A stretch of 64,000 nucleotides of DNA from Ampullaceana balthica (taxonomy: Eukaryota > Mollusca > Gastropoda > Lymnaeidae), in the NCBI GenBank assembly GCA_944989445.1, contig CALYLW010000182.1:855501-919500 (forward strand). The letters run 5' to 3'. Positions 13,601 through 23,088 of the stretch are shown here, one piece after another (position 1 is the first letter of the stretch; every line of letters begins with the position of its first letter). Position numbers and translations under genes: made by a program. The notes under the pieces were generated by a model. The model ran no database searches. It was not told the origin of the DNA and saw only the letters and a program-made list of their open reading frames with translations.

Positions 13601-16600
13601 ATTGGAAGTGGTTGACTATTCTTCCTCATAGGTTTCTAGCAAATTTTTCGTTGTGTTTGTAAATATAATTTAAATGAGTTTTTTTTAAAATTCATTGAGC
13701 CTTATAAAAAAAATTACTGGGTTAAAGGAGAGACCTTGACCATTTTTTTATCATAAATATATAACCGCTCTCATTAACAATACTATGGGGCATTGAATTT
13801 TAATGTCCATTCCCTTTTCACCGGGGGTTCTAATTATTTTCAGGTATTGCTTACATATTCATGATCCTGATTGCAATATATAGGAATTTTGAAATGTGCC
13901 CTTTTGGGGTACTAGTGCCATTTAATTTCTCTATTGATATAATCTGTATAATCATATTGTTTTGTTTTTTTAACCGATTGCCTCGATAACACGATAATTT
14001 GTTGAATACAATGGCATAATATTTGCACGTAGGCTTTTTAAATATTTTATATATTCGCATGCAATGAAACTTGGAAGTTTTTTGCACACTTTCGCGAAAA
14101 TTTCTGACTTAAGTACCTTTTTTAAAAAAAAATAATAATCCTTTTATAATGAGGTTGTTGCAACGCGAAACGGGAAAGCTAGTAAATAAATGAATGTAAT
14201 TTAAATTTTCTAAGCAAATGCAAAATTAAAAATACACCTTACTTTTAATGAATAATTCGTTTTAATATTTTGTTCTCTTTGACTTACAGATACAACAGAC
14301 TATCCAAGTGTAATTAGCACAACATTTCTGGATGGTATAAATATTACGTTTTCAGTCAAACGCATATTTCCAGCTGGAAAGTGTCAAATACTTTTAATCT
14401 ACAATGAAGTAATGTATTAAAGATTAATTACTTTAACATATTTTTAATGAACAAAAAAATTTGCATAATATAGATAGACATGTAGATGGAAAGTTCAACA
14501 GATGGTTAGATAGATAGATAGATAGATGGATGGATGGATGGATGGATGGATGGATGGATGGATGGATGGATGGATGGATGGATGGATGGATGGATGGATG
14601 GATGGATGGATGGATGGATGGATGGATGGATGGATCGATGGATGGATCGATGGATGGATGGATGGATGGATGGATGGATGCATGGATGGATGGATAAATG
14701 GATGGGTGGGTGGGTGGGTGGGTGGGAGGGTGTGTGGGTGGGTGGGTGGGTGGGTGGATGGGTGGATGGGTGGATGGGTGGGTGGATGGATGGATGGATG
14801 CATGGATGCATGGATGGTTGGATGGATGGATGGATGGATGGATGGATGGATGGATGGAGGGATGGAGGGATGGATGGATGGATGGGATGGGATGGGATGG
14901 GATGGATGGGATGGATGGGATGGACGGGATGGATGGGATGGATGGGATGGATGGATGGATGGATGGATGGATGGATGGATGGATGAATGGATGGATAGAT
15001 ATGTCTATTTAAACTGCTTATCTATTTGTAATATATATTTCATGCGTTGTCAATAATTAAAAAGAAAATAAGTAAAATGCATTGTTGTTAAATTTAAAAA
15101 CATATTTTCTTTTTCTTTCAACAATACATTAATTGTTATGACAACGAAAGAAAGGATGTATCTTATTTGGGAAATAGTTAAAAGCTAGTGATTGTAAGAA
15201 TTTTAAAAAAAAATATGTATACTTTGTTTATAATTTGTGTTTATTTTATTTTACATAGAACTTACAAAACACGATCGACGTAATTGAAACTAATGAGAAA
15301 CTTGATGGACTTCCCATATATTTTACAACAATTTGTTCAGTATTTTTATTTCCTGCATTACCTGGAATATACTCTTGGCATGTTACCATATACCCTAATG
15401 TCACAAACAACATTACAGATGTTCAGTATGGCTTATCTTTGAATCACACACAACTGTTGGGTATGTCTAAATATTTAGAATTAATGTTTATGCATTTCTG
15501 CTAAAAAATAATTTTGATGTAAAATTATCTTATTTATTTATTTTGTTCACTTACAGCGAAATAGTGCAGCATAAGGCTTGGCCCACCGTTCTTTAAAATC
15601 ATATCCAACAACTAAAGAAAACTTATTGCACCCTAAATATTCCAAAACTTAGTTATACACACAACAGTATATATAATTGTTCAGACATGGACGCGATATT
15701 AACATATAACTTACTATATACATAAGAGGGTTGAAAAATAAAGGAAATATAATTTTGAGACTTCGGGCACTGGGTATATTTTTTTTTCAAAATATTATTT
15801 CATCCATATAAATATAACTGAGCAGTTACAAACTGAGTAATTCAAAGATAGATCTTTAAAAACAAAATATACAAATGCATGATATTCATCATCATATTCC
15901 TTTAAATTCTTTGTAGAAAATGTTGCGTCATTCAAAGCGTTCCCCTTTGCACGATCTCTTGCCATTATTCCCATTTCTTACAAGATCTGTCTTATTCGCT
16001 CTGACTCATTCAAAACACGTAGTCTCCATGCCTTGTTGGTTTTCCTTAGTTGACGTTTTTTCAGTAGGTTCCATTCTAGAGCTTTTCTTGCTTTATTTCT
16101 GTGGTCTTACAATAGGGTAAGTCCTTTTTTTGTTCATTTTCTTCCTGTTTTTATTTTTCGATTGTTTTTTGTTGACACATATCCCATTGCTGGTTGTTTC
16201 ATTATTTCGTATCATATTATGTTAGTATATTTATCAGAAATTTAAAAAAAAATTTGCATTGTTTTAGTAGTAATTTTTGTTGCTCTCCATGTTTCTGGTG
16301 CATACAATATCCATATACTCTTTCTGAGGAGATACGTTAAACGAACATGTTAAGCGTTTTTTTGACATTCTATAATTCTAAAGACTGCTTCTGTTTCAAA
16401 TGAATAATAACCTTAAACATTGTTTCAAAGGCATATGTATTTTGTTTTAAAAAGATAATGATTCTAAATTATATTTTATTTTTGAAGAAAAAAAAATGAT
16501 AACTATACAAATATAAAATAAATAAAATAAAATACTACTAGCTTTGTATCGTTGAAAATTCTTAAGAATTGTTTTTCCCGACAGTATAATGAATGTATAT

Positions 16601-19600
16601 AATACCGATTTTTTTTGTATTTGAAGAGAGATAATTATAATATTTTTTAAAACTGTAATCTCAATAATCTGACCTGGCTAGACTCTTATAGTAATATTTA
16701 GATTGGAAGCCTGGCACATCTAATTTGACCAAAGTCTACATATGTTTCATTGCCTAAATATTTAATGTATCGTTTTATAAACATATATCAGTCATGTTCA
16801 CAGTGATTTTAGTTGGATGTTTACAAATTGTTTGAGTTACGAGAAGTAATTTTAAGTAGGGGAAAAATGTTTTTTTTTCAAATTCAATAATAATCTGTCT
16901 AATCAAATATGTAATGGGATGCAAGTTTGTTTATTTCCCTTTTTTATGAAAAAAAATTAGTTGATCGATTGTACTTTCTCATTTTTTAAAATCAAAATTA
17001 AATGTTTATGTTAATAATGTATAATACATTTTATAAACCAGTGGGGAAAAAAAGAAACATATTTTTTATTGTAATAAATTGCACACAAGTATCTAATATA
17101 CACATTTTAAAATGTATTAGTCAAAATCTAATTTGTATTAACTTTCTGTCTTAAATATGGACAAACAAAAGGAAGTTAAAAGAAATGAATCTGAATTCAA
17201 CATATATGCAATTCAAATGGATTTTTATTTCATCGTTAAATTTGATTTTTAATGAAGAAAAATGTAATTTTTTTAGGGCAGAAACTTAGGTTTTTTAAAA
17301 TTGTCATTTTTTTAATGAAGAAACTATCAGGTGTTTTATTTGTAACACTACAATTAAAAATTAATATCTTTGATTCGAGTGATATATTATCCAACAAGAA
17401 GAAATAAATGATTTTAAACACGAGTGCTTATTTCATGTGATAATTGGTACAGAATATATAATTATTTATTTTGTGTGTGTGGCTACTTATCAGGTAATTT
17501 GATTTTATATTTTGTAATTGTTAATGTTTTTAAAATTTTAGACCATTTTTAAAATAATAAATTAAATAATAATTTATATATATATAAATATATATCGATA
17601 TTAATATATATATTAATTTATTATTTTTATAATAAGTGCTGTCAGCCAAGCTACTCGCTGGGGTACAGCGTTATATAAATTATCATATGATTATTTTTGG
17701 GTATATATATATTATTTATTTGTTTAAATAAATATATTTTGCTTATTCATTTACATTTTCTTTGTTTTTTGTTTTCTTCTATGTGTGCTCGATTAGCTGA
17801 ACCAGTTGTCGATCTAAAAAACTGTGAAAATCCGATTAGGCATCTACAAACGGTCAACTGTACATGTGAAAGACTTAACCCCGATGAAATCCACGTGTTT
17901 ATTTACTGGTATGATTTATCCAATCGAATTGTCAGCAGTAACCAATCTAACGTACTATACTATACTGGAAATTACACAACTCATGGTAAAACTTTTTAGT
18001 TTAAATAAAGATAAAAGCATTTGTGTATAATAAGTATACACTTACGATGTAATTATTTTTAAATTTAATTTGTTAAATAGTGAATGTGTTTACATAACAC
18101 AATTTTGTTTTTAAATTTTCTTATTAAAAAAAAAGGTATGTCATGTTGAAATTTTTAATTCCAATGATAAAAATGAAAGCTTCCACTTCAAATATAAAAC
18201 CATGTAAATGAATAAATAACTTTATTGGTTAAGAGATAAATAATTTAATTTTTTTAAATTAAATCATTTACTAAAGTTGAATATTATGTATATTGATCAT
18301 TTAGATCAAGATTTCTATTGCCAGGGACATAACACAATGAACTGGAGAAGTGTTCGAAAATTTTACAAACCAAGGATAATATGTAAGTTATTATTACATA
18401 ACTATATATTGACCTTAAATTTAAATGTGTCATAGCAAGTAAAATTAATTAATTTAGTAGATGATTGTTTGGTAAATAAGCATTTCAATCAATTATTATA
18501 TAAAAGTAAAAGAACAGATTCCGTGATTTAGATTGAAAGTGAAAATTAATGAGACAACACAACAAACTCAATGAATAATTTCTATCATTGAATATAACTA
18601 CTGAAAAATTGTCATTTTTTATAACTTAATTTTTTTTAATGAAAAGAAATTTAATAAGGATTATCAAAACACACAGAAAGAAAAGGAGTGAAATAATAAT
18701 TTAATGAAACAGTTTCTTAAATGGCTCTTCATCACAGAATATTTTCTAAGACAAAACTTATAAATACATATTTTAGAAAATTGTCAGTGATATAGTGCTG
18801 TTAAAGAAAATTTTAAATTATTTCTCATTTCACTGCATGGATTTCTATTTGTTTCCATTATAATTATTTAATTTAACTTTCCTTTACTTTTTAAAATCAA
18901 ATGTCATAAAATTTATAAAACCATTTATAATTAGTATGTTTAAATATTATATTTTTTTTTAAATTTACATTTTAACGTAGGCATCGTATTTAAATCATTT
19001 AAATCAGTTAAATATTAGTTTAAAATAAATATATTAATTAACTAGCTCTAAAATTTAGAAAATACATATTTCATAAATGATTTTTTTTTATTTATTAAAA
19101 AAATTAACTATTTTTTTACAGATGAGAGTGTCATTAAAGAATTCGTAGTGGATGGGTATTTATCAGATGTTATAATAATAGAACAAATCACAATGCTAAC
19201 ACTTCGCTGTGAAGTAGAAAGTATGCAGATGATAGAATTGCTGATACTAAATAGAGATATTGCATTAAATCAAACAAAAAGTGATTCCTTTTCACTTTCA
19301 TTAGAAATACAGTACAAAATGACTTGTGAAGACTTTAATATCTTCACATGTCTTGCCCTAGAAATAGATAGATCCTTTAACAAAAGTGTTAGTGTTTATG
19401 TGAAGTGTAAGTATTCACTTTTAATAGTTGTATTAACATTTTACACATTTTATACATAATTACGGAAGCTGAATCATAACGTCCCCTATACAAATTTATT
19501 AACACATAAAAGAAACATTAGCTGTGACGTAAGTTAGGTGATCCTTGGGTCAGAGGTACATTTTTGATTTTTAAAATATTTTTTTAACTTATTTTTTTTT

Positions 19601-21148
19601 AAATTATCAGTTTATATACATTTCTTTAATGTTTAGGTGCACTAAGACTAATAAAAAATACAACTGACAAAGCAGATCATGTAGGAATAGACGTTTTCGC
19701 AAAAAAGAAAGAACATATTTCCATTACAATTGACTTCTATGGCTTCCCAAAACCTAATTCCTACAGCATTATTAAACATAATTCAAAATATGATTTGAAC
19801 AAGGTGATTGATGGCAATTCCAAAGAACATGGATATACAATCACGTATCAAGAACTTAATCCACCATATGCATTCATAAATTTAACCTTTGAAGCGGAAG
19901 ATGACAGTGATTTCACCAATTATTTACTGGTAATTGACAATGGAGAAAAGCCAACTCTTGATTACAAATTTAAACTAGAAGAAGGTATTTACAAATGAAA
20001 ATTACGTATTAATTGTTGACCCTCAGAGATTAATAAATACATAAACACTTATGTTAAAATTATTTTTAAATGCATTTATTATTTATTTTTGAATTTATTT
20101 TTAAAATTATTATTTCGTGTCTGTTTGAAAACAAAAAATACAAAAAACTTTTAAAAATAAAAATTTTAATGTCATTTTTTTCTAGTTAACTGTCATTATT
20201 ACAGTTTTATAATTTATTTTAATTAAGAATGTAGTTTAAAAGTAACGATTTAAAAAAATTTTTGATTCATAAATACTTTTTGTCTTTCTAAAAAGACAGA
20301 AAATCTACAGAAGAAAGTGGAGAAATCTTGAAAATAATGGGTTATATTTTGTCTACTTCGTGTGTATTTATTCCATTGGCCGTTCTGTACTTTTTAAGAA
20401 AGAAAGGTAAATGTATTTATAACTTAATAACTTTCCTTAAGAAATTGAATTAGCTTCTAAACAGAAGTATCTCTGTAAAAACAATTTGGTTAAAAATTAA
20501 ACATACATTGTTTAATTTAAATATCCGTCAATCAACTTATTCGAAGAACAAAAATTGTTTTTACTTTCAGAATCATTCACATTTAGTTTTTACATCAAAC
20601 AGTAAAAATTTGATGTTAATCTACTGTGGATTAAAACCAAATTTTGAAATGCCGTGGTTATCAAAAACATTTTAAATGGATTTTAATTGTTTCTTTCAGG
20701 AAGTGTCAATAAAACATATTTCTATGATGAGATATTTTATGAGGATATTGATTCGAATGAACCTGACGATACGAGTATTCTCAGTGAGCAAAATGATATA
20801 AGAATTGAGACAACAAGCGGACAGTATGATGTCGTAGATGAAACATTGATAGTAGACGAAGGCCAACAAACATCAAATCATAATAAAGGAAGTGTGTCTA
20901 AAAATATATATGACGCTTTGGGGCCACAAATTGGTGAAGATATCAACAAATATACCAAAGCTACAGTAGTGTTTGAATGGGATACCGAATACATAACTAT
21001 CATAGATGAGATAATTTTAGATGAAAATGAATACATTACTGTTTTAGATTTTCATGAAGACAATGAATATATTACTGCATTAGAAACATGCATTTTACTT
21101 GACAGCAAGTACATCACAGTTCTAGATTTACATGACGACATTGAATAA
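1419..21148 (+). CDS. receptor 1: multi-Ig-like type I membrane protein with tyrosine-motif tail (10 coding exons)
   Basis: Joined coding exons: 1419-1494, 1782-2108, 14290-14408, 15259-15460, 17797-17985, 18305-18382, 19122-19406, 19637-19984, 20311-20406, 20700-21148. They total 2169 nt, exactly 722 codons plus stop, and every junction is GT-AG with matching phase, mostly phase 1. Predicted order: signal peptide (about residues 1-19), Ig-like modules at about 26-134, 135-241, 242-330, 331-425 and 426-541, membrane segment about 548-570, basic RKK stop-transfer, acidic tail 574-722. The ectodomain has many N-glycosylation sequons. Six tail tyrosines (616, 644, 671, 685, 697, 711) lie in Yxx(hydrophobic) or Yxx(A/V)L-like contexts. 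A surface receptor is likely; ligand unknown. I recognise no named family; invertebrate immune receptors are the obvious comparison. Extra exons in the 12 kb second intron cannot be excluded. Confidence 0.8.
1782..2108 (+). CDS. receptor 1 exon 2: first Ig-like module
   Basis: A 327-nt phase 1-1 exon. The acceptor is CAAG at 1781, the only AG between an in-frame stop and the open frame; the donor is C|GTAAGT. It codes about 109 residues with paired cysteines (AKCDW, KKCSL) and a [10 protein letters not shown] segment like an Ig F strand whose usual Cys is replaced. Sequons NLT and NVS are present. Confidence 0.75.
2216..4577 (+). mobile_element. TIR DNA transposon with broken transposase-like gene (copy 1)
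   Basis: Bounded by imperfect inverted repeats: AGGGTGGCCCAAAAAA at 2216 against AGAGCGGCCCAAGAAA read inward from 4577. The interior carries the decayed gene at about 2432-4308. No clear target duplication is seen. It lies inside the second intron of receptor 1. Confidence 0.6.
2432..4308 (+). pseudogene. transposon-derived 'WDGK / FDTTASNTG / CRHH' protein, broken copy 1
   Basis: Conserved blocks appear in order but in shifting frames with internal stops: LFDIAH..., [108 protein letters not shown], and a C-terminal [12 protein letters not shown]. The same blocks occur at 26.95-29.18 kb. I recall this as an uncharacterised repetitive protein family of many invertebrates and cannot assign a transposase superfamily. 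The frame breaks and stop codons (for example after CLMD at 3168-3170) show it is not functional. Confidence 0.7.
4578..5100. other. unassigned intron sequence
   Basis: Intron 2 of receptor 1 between the TIR transposon and the 166-bp array. It has a weak relationship to the AATCGATTAATCG-type element seen elsewhere (4920-4965) but no firm boundary. Confidence 0.4.
5101..6540. repeat. 166-bp monomer tandem array, block 1
   Basis: About eight or nine monomers of roughly 166 bp. Each has CTAATTCTCC, TTCCCGTGTAGG, AGCATGAAACTTTGGGAAGT and a GGGGGCCGGGGGCC core. The sequence after the core gives three types: A (CCAAAAACGTTTTTT), B (AATGAAGTTTTTTCC, then ATGAGC), C (AATGTAGTTTTTTC, then ACTGACTCATCAC). 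Order from 5.2 kb is A-B-C, repeated. Open frames here are repeat translations. Confidence 0.9.
6541..6755 (+). mobile_element. Helitron-like 3' tail ending array block 1
   Basis: Unique tail after the array, ending with a 7-bp hairpin (TAGCAAA ... TTTGCTA) that runs into a terminal CTAG followed by T. A near-identical terminus ends at 12312. This suggests the array is the tandem-repeat core of a non-autonomous Helitron-like element. The matching 5' end was not identified. Confidence 0.5.
6758..9960. repeat. 166-bp monomer tandem array, block 2 (A-B-C higher-order repeat)
   Basis: Starts with a leader AATAATAAAAGGAAAAGCCC then ACTGACTCATCAC. GC-rich cores fall near 6912, 7083, 7250, 7415, 7582, 7750, 7911, 8083, 8249, 8416, 9110, 9277, 9437, 9606, 9775 and 9937. 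By flank type they read A-B-C-A-B-C-A-B-C-A-[solo LTR]-B-C-A-B-C-A, so the true repeat is a trimer of about 500 bp. The order resumes in register after the LTR insertion. Confidence 0.9.
8526..9047. mobile_element. solo LTR
   Basis: A 522-bp block starting TGTGGCGGAG and ending CGTAACA (TG...CA), flanked by the 5-bp direct repeat AGTAC at 8521-8525 and 9048-9052. It splits a repeat monomer, and removing it with one AGTAC restores the array. TG...CA ends plus a 5-bp duplication are the signature of an LTR retrotransposon reduced by recombination. No internal genes remain. Confidence 0.85.
10369..10427 (-). pseudogene. tRNA-Val(AAC)-like segment inside Helitron copy 2
   Basis: On the minus strand the anticodon stem TCCGC/GCGGA is perfect around loop CTAACAT (anticodon AAC), with an A-box-like TAGTATATTGGTTATTACA and B-box-like TAGGTTCAAGCC. 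D- and acceptor-stem pairing is poor. It is a passenger of the Helitron, not a confident gene. Confidence 0.6.
10499..10785. mobile_element. hAT-type MITE
   Basis: A 287-bp element with inverted ends CATGGGCGTCGCTAGGAA and CATGGGCGTAGGGAA, flanked by a perfect 8-bp duplication GCCCCACC (10491-10498 and 10786-10793). G-runs and C-runs inside each end can pair. The 8-bp duplication points to hAT mobilisation. Confidence 0.85.
10930..12312 (+). repeat. diverged end of the repeat array with Helitron-like 3' terminus
   Basis: About five decayed monomers with CCCGTGTA, GCATGAAACTTT and weakened GGGGCC cores to about 12 kb, then a unique tail ending in GCGGGTATTTTGCTAG|T at 12312, like the terminus at 6755. 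It resembles the interior of the element starting at 63332. Confidence 0.6.
12460..13212. mobile_element. decayed TIR element of the TTAATCG type
   Basis: Ends carry inverted arrays of TTAATCG/CGATTAAT words (12470-12530 and 13130-13205), the right end finishing ...CCTGAGCCCTA. Similar ends bound the hAT element at 50387-51209. No duplication or coding frame seen. Confidence 0.4.
13213..14160. other. intron sequence with Helitron-like relics
   Basis: Decayed blocks related to the repeat seen at 63500-64000 (GGGGC runs, 'actatagggcattgaa'-type phrases). No genes. Confidence 0.35.
14161..14182 (+). mobile_element. Helitron-like 3' terminus
   Basis: The sequence ACGCGAAACGGGAAAGCTAG followed by T has the CTAG|T ending of a Helitron-like element. 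The start is unknown. Confidence 0.35.
14290..14408 (+). CDS. receptor 1 exon 3: second Ig-like module, first half
   Basis: Acceptor TTTGACTTACAG, donor GAA|GTAATG. Phase 1 in, phase 0 out. Codes ...[20 protein letters not shown], ending [12 protein letters not shown]: strands with a sequon (NIT) and one Cys. Confidence 0.75.
14513..14995. repeat. GGAT/GGGT microsatellite with G-quadruplex potential
   Basis: About 470 bp of (GATG)n on the plus strand, with GGGT runs (14704-14790) and GGGAT pentamers (14880-14945). The GGGTGGGTGGGTGGGTGGG stretch fits a strong G-quadruplex pattern on the non-template strand of receptor 1. The glycine/aspartate/methionine/tryptophan and proline/histidine/isoleucine open frames over it are translations of the repeat. 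Confidence 0.95.
15259..15460 (+). CDS. receptor 1 exon 4: second Ig-like module, second half
   Basis: Acceptor TTTTACATAG, donor G|GTATGT. Phase 0 in, phase 1 out. Codes ...[20 protein letters not shown] then [11 protein letters not shown]: a C strand cysteine and a G-x-Y segment typical of the Ig F strand, plus several sequons. Confidence 0.75.
15880..16420 (-). pseudogene. decayed LINE reverse transcriptase fragment
   Basis: On the minus strand, [13 protein letters not shown] is recognisable as the LLYGxETWR block of non-LTR reverse transcriptases, and lysine/arginine-rich remnants follow downstream. It resembles the better-preserved LINE at 58.2-59.1 kb. The frame is broken and the limits are rough. 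Confidence 0.45.
16421..17796. other. AT-rich intron 4 of receptor 1
   Basis: Low-complexity AT sequence with a TA-rich inverted stretch at 17570-17640. No feature recognised. Confidence 0.5.
17797..17985 (+). CDS. receptor 1 exon 5: third Ig-like module, first half
   Basis: A phase 1-1 exon of 189 nt ending G|GTAAAA. Codes [20 protein letters not shown] then [20 protein letters not shown]-strand cysteines followed by the YWY core typical of Ig strand C. Confidence 0.75.
18305..18382 (+). CDS. receptor 1 exon 6: third Ig-like module, second half
   Basis: A 78-nt phase 1-1 exon: acceptor CATTTAG, donor T|GTAAGT. Codes [21 protein letters not shown]-x-D-F-Y-C is the Ig F-strand cysteine motif and completes the fold begun by exon 5. 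Confidence 0.75.
19122..19406 (+). CDS. receptor 1 exon 7: fourth Ig-like module
   Basis: A 285-nt phase 1-1 exon with a strong acceptor TTTTTTTACAG and donor T|GTAAGT. One whole module: [10 protein letters not shown] ... [17 protein letters not shown]. Two candidate disulfide cysteines are spaced as in Ig domains. Confidence 0.8.
19637..19984 (+). CDS. receptor 1 exon 8: membrane-proximal Ig-like module
   Basis: A 348-nt phase 1-1 exon: acceptor TGTTTAG, donor G|GTATTT. Codes about 116 residues including [18 protein letters not shown] and [18 protein letters not shown], a pattern like Ig strands B-C and E-F without the canonical cysteines. A fibronectin III-like fold is the alternative. Confidence 0.75.
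20311..20406 (+). CDS. receptor 1 exon 9: membrane segment
   Basis: A 96-nt phase 1-1 exon coding a short acidic stalk then [20 protein letters not shown] and RKK: one hydrophobic helix with a basic inner flank, giving a type I single-pass topology. Confidence 0.85.
20700..21148 (+). CDS. receptor 1 exon 10: acidic tyrosine-motif cytoplasmic tail and stop
   Basis: Starts after TTTCTTTCAG in phase 1. Codes residues 574-722, rich in Asp/Glu. Tyrosine motifs: QYDVV (616), IYDAL (644), TEYITI (671), NEYITV (685), NEYITA (697), SKYITV (711). TEYITI fits the ITSM pattern and SKYITV the ITIM pattern known from vertebrate receptors; SH2-protein docking is inferred. Spacing of the last four alternates 14, 12, 14, and the TAA stop comes 12 codons later. 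Confidence 0.85.
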
Positions 21149-21340
21149 ATAACAGTAACTGTATTAGAAAAAAAACAACACATATAGATGAAAATGAATA
21201 ATTTCTGATACAGATTTTCATGAAAAAAATGAATATATTACCGTTGTGTAAAAATATATGTTATTTTGAAGTAAAAACATTACAGTTGTAGATTGGCATT
21301 AAGAAAATGAAAACATAAATGTAATAGAAAATTATTTTTT
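21149..21340 (+). pseudogene. decayed continuation of the tyrosine-motif repeats
   Basis: After the stop the repeat can still be read. The stop TAA occupies the Tyr codon, followed in frame by I-T-V. Further on, in shifted frames, come DENE-stop, DFHEKNEYITVV, and SKNITVVDWH-stop-ENENINVIEN. The tail therefore once held more repeats, or this is duplicated tail DNA that never stayed coding. Confidence 0.75.
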
Positions 21341-21571
21341 AAAGTGTTTCTAAATTCTGTATTACAAGTTTGCCAGTTCTTCGTGCAAGCATTAAAGTAT
21401 ACTATTGCTTATTGCGATATAAATGATTAACATTGATTTATTTAGGAAAATCAAATGTTTGTAATTCTTAATGGAAGAAAGGCTTTTCTTTTCCATAATT
21501 AATTTGTATTTACTTGTAAAAATGCAGTGTTAATCTCAACCTTAAATATAAATAGCTGTTCGCCGGAGATT

Positions 21572-21577
21572 AATAAA
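21572..21577 (+). terminator. possible polyadenylation signal of receptor 1
   Basis: AATAAA 424 bp after the stop codon. Other copies are common in this AT-rich sequence (for example near 21897), so the choice is tentative. Confidence 0.3.
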
Positions 21578-23080
21578 TGCATCTAAAATACTACATTATA
21601 CTAAATTAATGTAATATTTTATCTTGCTAATTGATGACTAATAAATATCTTAATTTCAGGTTCTTTGAATATACTTCTTTTTTAAAAAATGAAATATTGC
21701 GATATAATTAGGCTATCAATAACCATATTACTAAAATATATATTATCCCTTACATGTTATCTTTTTTGACGTCTTATTGGAAAAATTTGACTTCGGCTAT
21801 GTTTAATAACACCGTCATGATCATAGGGATTAACATTTAATTGAAAATTGTAAAATATATATATATATATATTGTAAATTGTTGGATGTAAAGAAAATAA
21901 ATAACCAAATAAGTTGTAATGCTTTTCAATTGAATGTGCAAGCTAATTCTTTTAGCTACGGGATACGGGATCGAGATCATTTTACTTTAAATCCTCATAA
22001 AAAATTTAATTAAAATGACGGGGTATGGAGCTTAGTGGCAATGCAATGTGACAAATACAAAATAGACATGTCGCAAATAACAAACGACGGTTCTACTAAT
22101 TACATTTATATTATAAAGAAGGAAAATAGTTGTCCATTAGTGGCTTATTTATACACCAGTAGGAATGCTTTCTTATAGCAACAAATTATTCGATACATAT
22201 TTTACACTGACACACACGCACGCACACACACACGCAGACTAATGTTTAAAAACAAAAATTGGGTTTTTCAATTGTAGAGGAAATTGAACGAAGAACATTA
22301 TGACCATGTAACATCTGATGTTCACTTATAGCGTTTTTAAAATATGAAAAACGTATTGGCAGCATGTCTTACTCTACACACACAATGAAACCAAGAGTGT
22401 TGTTGAGATAAAAAGTCAAACTAAAATTTTCAAATAATGTATACACAGTATTCAGCATATGAGATCCATTGGTTCGTGCTAAGAAAAATATGTCGTTCTT
22501 TTGAGACTAGTGGTAATAAGATTTTATAACGTCGATTAAATTTTCATGACAGGTTACTTAAAAATGAATTAAAGAAGGCCTAATTTAACTAGAGATGCAC
22601 ATTAAAATTATCCACACCTTACCTTTAATTATCAATTTATACATGCATGTGACTTAAGAAATATATAAAGACAGAGAACAAATTGTGAAAAATGTTCGAG
22701 AATAAACATAGAAAAATTTCTGATAGGATACACTAGTCATATGTAAACAGTGAAAAAAATATATAAGAATTCACAAATGAATGTCCTTTACTCTGAACTT
22801 GGAACTATAAACATTGATTCAGGAAGAAGTTTATGTTATAAAGTCTGTTAACAAAAATGTACATTATTATTAGTATTATTATTTTTATTTTAATATTTTT
22901 CGATTTCAAATAGTCTGTCAAATATTCCAATAAACTTTTTAAATTGTATAAAAATGTTACATTTCAATATTTTGTAACAAGTTTTTGTGATTTAAATGGA
23001 TTTTTAGATACGAAGCCTGTAATTATATGGCTCTACATTCACTTGAACATAAATATATTATAGTTATTGTTGGTCATGTA
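21578..23080. other. intergenic, no gene recognised
   Basis: AT-rich sequence with a short CA/CG-type microsatellite at 22208-22238. No feature beyond that. Confidence 0.5.
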
Positions 23081-23088
23081 TTCAGTTG

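Noticed and set aside
14495..15056. Long open frames of Met-Asp-Gly-Trp or Ile-His-Pro-Ser repeats
   Set aside because: They are translations of the GGAT microsatellite in three frames and both strands, with no start context or unique sequence.
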